Assembly: GCF_000284415.1 (NCBI RefSeq) | Contig: NC_017059.1 | Span: forward strand, 2,756,398-2,772,460 | Length of the DNA stretch: 16,063 bases | Reading direction: 5' to 3' | Origin: Pararhodospirillum photometricum DSM 122 | Lineage (GTDB): Bacteria > Pseudomonadota > Alphaproteobacteria > Rhodospirillales > Rhodospirillaceae | Shown here: one piece after another, positions 13,684 through 16,063 of the stretch | Numbering within the stretch: the first letter of the stretch is position 1 | Layout of the letters: every line of letters starts with the position of its first letter | Notes under the pieces: model-generated | Database searches by the model: none | What the model saw: the letters and a program-made list of their open reading frames with translations, nothing else | What the model was told of the DNA's origin: nothing | Program-made: the position numbers and the translations under genes

Positions 13684-14619
13684 TCATCTCAGCCCCTCCA
13701 GGCGAACAAAGGCCGCAGCGCAGGCTTGACCCAGTGGGCTCTGGAGTTCTCCGGCCTCTTCCAAAAAGCGGTGCATCCGCCGCCAGAAATCAAGAGCCGC
13801 CGCCACGTCCCCCCGGCTTTCCTCCAGCCCCGCGAGGTCCTGGGCAAGGTGAGCCGCCGCCAAGGGGTTTCCAAGGCCCTCTTGCAGCACCAGGGCCTCG
13901 CGCAGAAGATCCGCAGCAGCATGCCACTCGCCCCGGTGCAAGGCCACGCCCCCCAGGCGTCCCAGGAGTCGAGCCTCCTCCGGGCGATCCCCCAGCGCGG
14001 TCATCAGCGACAGGGCGTAGCGCCAATAGGTCTCGGCTCCCTCAGGATCACCAACCCGCGTATGCAAAACCGCCAGCAGGTCACACACCGCCGCCACACC
14101 GGCTCGGTCACCCTGCCCTTCATAAAGGTCGAGCGCCGTCAGAAAATGGCCATGGGCGCCCTCCACATCGCTCTCCACCGTCATTTGACGCCCAAGCAGG
14201 GCGTGGGCACGGGCCAGAGACCCCGGGGCAGATAACCCTGCGGCGGTTCCCAGGGCCTGGGAGAGCAACGCTATCGTTCCCTCGGTTCGGGCTTCGTGCA
14301 TGGCCTGGGCACAAAGGTCCAAGGCACGGTCCAGGGCTTCCCGCGCCAGCATCTCCTCCTGCCCCGCCGCCATCCCCTGCGCATAGGTCAGCCACGTTGA
14401 GGCATCGGCGTGGGGCGGCGGCGAAGGGGGCAAGGGCGGCGCTTGGGGCGCGAGAGAAACGGGCGCGGACGGGCCAACAGGCCTGAGGGGGCCAACCGGA
14501 TGGGCCGGCTCTTTGGAAGCGGAAGGAGGCTTGGGGCGGCGTCGGCTCAACACCAGACCAACGCCACCACCGGCGACGGCACCAATCACGATCAACCAGG
14601 GGCCCAGGCTGTCCAGCAC
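13684..14619 (-). CDS. Membrane-anchored tetratricopeptide-repeat protein of unknown function
   Basis: A 311-residue protein. One N-terminal membrane span (about 5-24, WLIVIGAVAGGGVGLVL) is followed by RRR, then a Pro-rich linker (about 29-70), then an all-helical region of TPR-like repeats to the end. Repeat cores include ALDLYEGQGDRAGVA, YALSLMTALGDRPEEA and ALVLQEGLGNPLAAA. GTG 14619 is preferred: AAAGGGA lies five bases upstream and the span follows directly. An earlier TTG at 14691 overlaps the rppH stop but would add a Cys/Arg-rich stretch that does not look coding. Such proteins act as scaffolds; the partner is unknown. It lies 68 bases after rppH on the same strand. Confidence 0.72.
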   Translation of the reverse strand: MLDSLGPWLIVIGAVAGGGVGLVLSRRRPKPPSASKEPAHPVGPLRPVGPSAPVSLAPQAPPLPPSPPPHADASTWLTYAQGMAAGQEEMLAREALDRALDLCAQAMHEARTEGTIALLSQALGTAAGLSAPGSLARAHALLGRQMTVESDVEGAHGHFLTALDLYEGQGDRAGVAAVCDLLAVLHTRVGDPEGAETYWRYALSLMTALGDRPEEARLLGRLGGVALHRGEWHAAADLLREALVLQEGLGNPLAAAHLAQDLAGLEESRGDVAAALDFWRRMHRFLEEAGELQSPLGQACAAAFVRLEGLR

Positions 14620-14687
14620 AGCAATCCCTTTACAAGAACGGCGCCCCCGCCCAACGCCGGAACCAGGGGGGCGACGGCAAAAGAAAC

Positions 14688-15176
14688 TCAAAGAGGCCGG
14701 GCGTAAGACCCCAGTTCGGCCACCACCGCCTCGTACAAGGCGCGTTTAAACGGCACAATGCGTTCCACCAAACTCGCGACCGGCACCCAGGCCCAAGCGC
14801 GAAATTCGGGATGAGCCGTCTCCAGGCAGATGTCCGCGTCCACCCCGGTGAAGCGCATGGCATACCATTTTTGAGTTTGGCCCTTATAGCGCCCGCGCCA
14901 CAGGCCGCCTTGCAGGGGAGTCGGCAGGTCATATGTCAGCCAATCCCGGGTTTCCCCCATGATGGTGGCCTTGTTGGTGCCGATTTCTTCTTCCAGTTCG
15001 CGCAGAGCGGCTTGCTCGGGGCTTTCTCCGGCGTCGATGCCCCCTTGGGGCATTTGCCAAGCCTCGCCCTTGACGTCGATGCGCTGGGCCGCGAACACTT
15101 GCCCCTGGGCGTTGATCAGCATGATCCCCACCCCCCGGCGATAGGCAGGATCAGGAGTCGGCTGCGGTTCAATCAT
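14688..15176 (-). CDS. rppH: RNA 5'-pyrophosphohydrolase (Nudix)
   Basis: A Nudix hydrolase of 162 residues that removes pyrophosphate from 5'-triphosphate RNA ends and so starts mRNA decay. The family opening YRRGVGIMLIN (12-22) and WQMPQGGID (40-48) are typical of RppH/NudH. The complete Nudix box runs from Gly45 through Glu51, Arg59-Glu60 and Glu63-Glu64 to Gly66. Trp86 and the KWYAMRF block are also family-like. The ATG overlaps the stop codon of the deacetylase-family gene upstream (ATGA), indicating translational coupling. This order (deacetylase-family gene then nudH) is common in alphaproteobacteria. Confidence 0.94.
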   Translation of the reverse strand: MIEPQPTPDPAYRRGVGIMLINAQGQVFAAQRIDVKGEAWQMPQGGIDAGESPEQAALRELEEEIGTNKATIMGETRDWLTYDLPTPLQGGLWRGRYKGQTQKWYAMRFTGVDADICLETAHPEFRAWAWVPVASLVERIVPFKRALYEAVVAELGSYARPL

Positions 15177-15919
15177 CGGGAGGCTCCGTTATCGGGGGTC
15201 AGCACCAGGGCCGATACCGGGGCCAGGGCAAATCCCCGGGCGTCCAGGCCGGCCAACCAGCGCGTCGCCCGGTACAGGGCCAGGGGCGAGGCGCTGAGGG
15301 TGCCAATGGCAAAGCCCTGCGCCCGCGCCGTGTCTTCCAGGCCGGCCAGACGCTCGTCAATGGCTCGCTGAAAGGCCGGGTTGTCCAGGACCGTGGTTGC
15401 GATGTTGACCGGAGGCGCCACATCGGCGTTGGCGTTGACCGCCCTGGGGGCGCCTCGATGAACATAGAGCAGGCCCCGGGCCTTGAGGCTTTCCAGCAAG
15501 GGCCGCAGCGCCGTTGGTGTGTCGGTGTATCGTCCGGCATGAGTGGCCAGCACCCCGACATAGCCGCCAGCACTGGCCAGCGCGCTTTCCAGGCGCTTGC
15601 GGTTTTCCAACTCGGAGACGGCGGTGATCAGGCCCAGGGCCCCGGGGTCCATGGTCGGGAACCCAACGGGCTCGGTCGGGACTTCCAGCAACGTTTCGTG
15701 GCCCATCTGTCGGGCCCGGCCCATCCACATGGGGAGGTTGCTGGCATAGGGCGAAAACGCCAGCGTGACATCTGGCGGCATCTGGGCGATCGCCGCCTGG
15801 GTCGCCGAGGTGCGCATGCCAAGGCCGGTCACGATCAACGCAATGCGCGGCGCCGACGCGTTGCCGGTAAAGGGCCGCGCGTAGGTTCGCCAGGGCACGC
15901 GACCATCCTGGGCAATCAC
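15173..15919 (-). CDS. Divergent polysaccharide deacetylase family protein, domain part
   Basis: Carries the conserved core of the divergent polysaccharide deacetylase family (YibQ-like, PF04748). Blocks seen include DGRVPWRTYARPF, RIALIVTGLGM, VTLAFSPYA, ARQMGHETLLEVP, GYVGVLATHAGRYTD and FALAPVSAL. The family has a NodB-like fold and its activity is not proven. The listed start is a GTG within the family motif LPVIAQDGR, so it is probably not the real start. An ATG-started reading frame at 15936-16028 reads into this one if a single T near 15936-15941 is removed, giving ...LESLDHGLLPVIAQDGR.... The gene is thus likely broken by a frameshift or a sequencing error. Relatives often have an N-terminal membrane span, which is not visible here. 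Confidence 0.8.
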   Translation of the reverse strand: MIAQDGRVPWRTYARPFTGNASAPRIALIVTGLGMRTSATQAAIAQMPPDVTLAFSPYASNLPMWMGRARQMGHETLLEVPTEPVGFPTMDPGALGLITAVSELENRKRLESALASAGGYVGVLATHAGRYTDTPTALRPLLESLKARGLLYVHRGAPRAVNANADVAPPVNIATTVLDNPAFQRAIDERLAGLEDTARAQGFAIGTLSASPLALYRATRWLAGLDARGFALAPVSALVLTPDNGASR

Positions 15920-15935
15920 CGGCAGCAGCCCATGG

Positions 15936-16028
15936 TCAGAGGCTTTCTAGCAAATCGCTGAGGGGGGCATCAGGCAGAGGCTTGGCTCCGAAGGATCCCG
16001 GCGCCGGGAGATCGGCAAACGTCGGCAT
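15936..16028 (-). pseudogene. N-terminal piece of the deacetylase-family gene, out of frame
   Basis: ATG 16028 with GGAGG four bases upstream opens 30 codons (MPTFADLPAPGSFGAKP..., then PLSDLLESL) and stops at TGA 15936-15938. The acidic/Pro-rich sequence fits what normally precedes LPxIxxDGRxPW in this family. Upstream, TGA at 16046-16048 could end a preceding gene (only five codons visible), often an S41 peptidase in this neighbourhood; that is a guess. Confidence 0.55.
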
Positions 16029-16063
16029 GCGCCTCCGTTTATTTGTCAAAGCACCCGACCGCG

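Noticed and set aside
13447..14486. Open + strand frames starting inside 5S rRNA and running over the TPR gene
   Set aside because: They begin within rRNA and run antisense to a better-supported gene, and their composition (Pro/Arg/Gln-rich) is typical of shadow frames.
16046..16063. 3' end of a preceding gene (possibly an S41 peptidase)
   Set aside because: Only five codons before a TGA are inside the window, too little to support a call.

Overview
The window looks like chromosomal DNA of a purple, bacteriochlorophyll-containing alphaproteobacterium of the Rhodospirillum group. The evidence is three LH2-type antenna operons, the spirilloxanthin-series carotenoid genes crtC, crtD, crtE and crtF in their usual divergent layout, very high GC with GC-rich third codon positions, and alphaproteobacterial rRNA and tRNA. 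The LH1-like start of the LH2 alpha chains fits a Pararhodospirillum (Rhodospirillum) photometricum-like organism. That assignment is inference.

Layout. Bases 1-2000 hold three tandem pucBA operons on the + strand, each closed by a rho-independent terminator. The second and third share a promoter and leader architecture. A minus-strand tRNA-Leu(UAA) follows, then accD-folC (minus), an AbrB-family membrane protein (minus), an orphan membrane histidine kinase (minus) and trxA (minus). A small DUF2892-type membrane protein follows (plus). The carotenoid block is crtD-crtC (minus) divergent from crtE-crtF (plus), with a consensus PpsR/CrtJ operator between them. crtF is cut off after about 233 codons, where the sequence passes directly into the last ~260 bases of a 23S rRNA gene, followed by 5S rRNA and a terminator. 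The right end is a minus-strand cluster: a divergent-polysaccharide-deacetylase-family gene (apparently frameshifted), rppH and a membrane-anchored TPR protein.

How the genes relate. puc and crt genes serve the photosynthetic membrane: antenna polypeptides on one side, carotenoid synthesis from GGPP on the other. accD (malonyl-CoA), folC (folate) and trxA are housekeeping genes.

Main points of interest: (1) the crtF/23S rRNA junction, either a real rearrangement that breaks the photosynthesis gene cluster or an assembly misjoin; (2) pucA2 carries His where its two sisters have Tyr at the predicted B850-tuning position; (3) a conserved 11-bp direct repeat abuts the -35 box of the two visible puc promoters, and their leaders have unusual stem-loops; (4) a dispersed intergenic palindrome occurs seven times, including an exact 31-bp inverted pair; (5) single-base frameshifts in accD (at a G7 run) and in the deacetylase-family gene. 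No wholly new multi-gene system was recognised.
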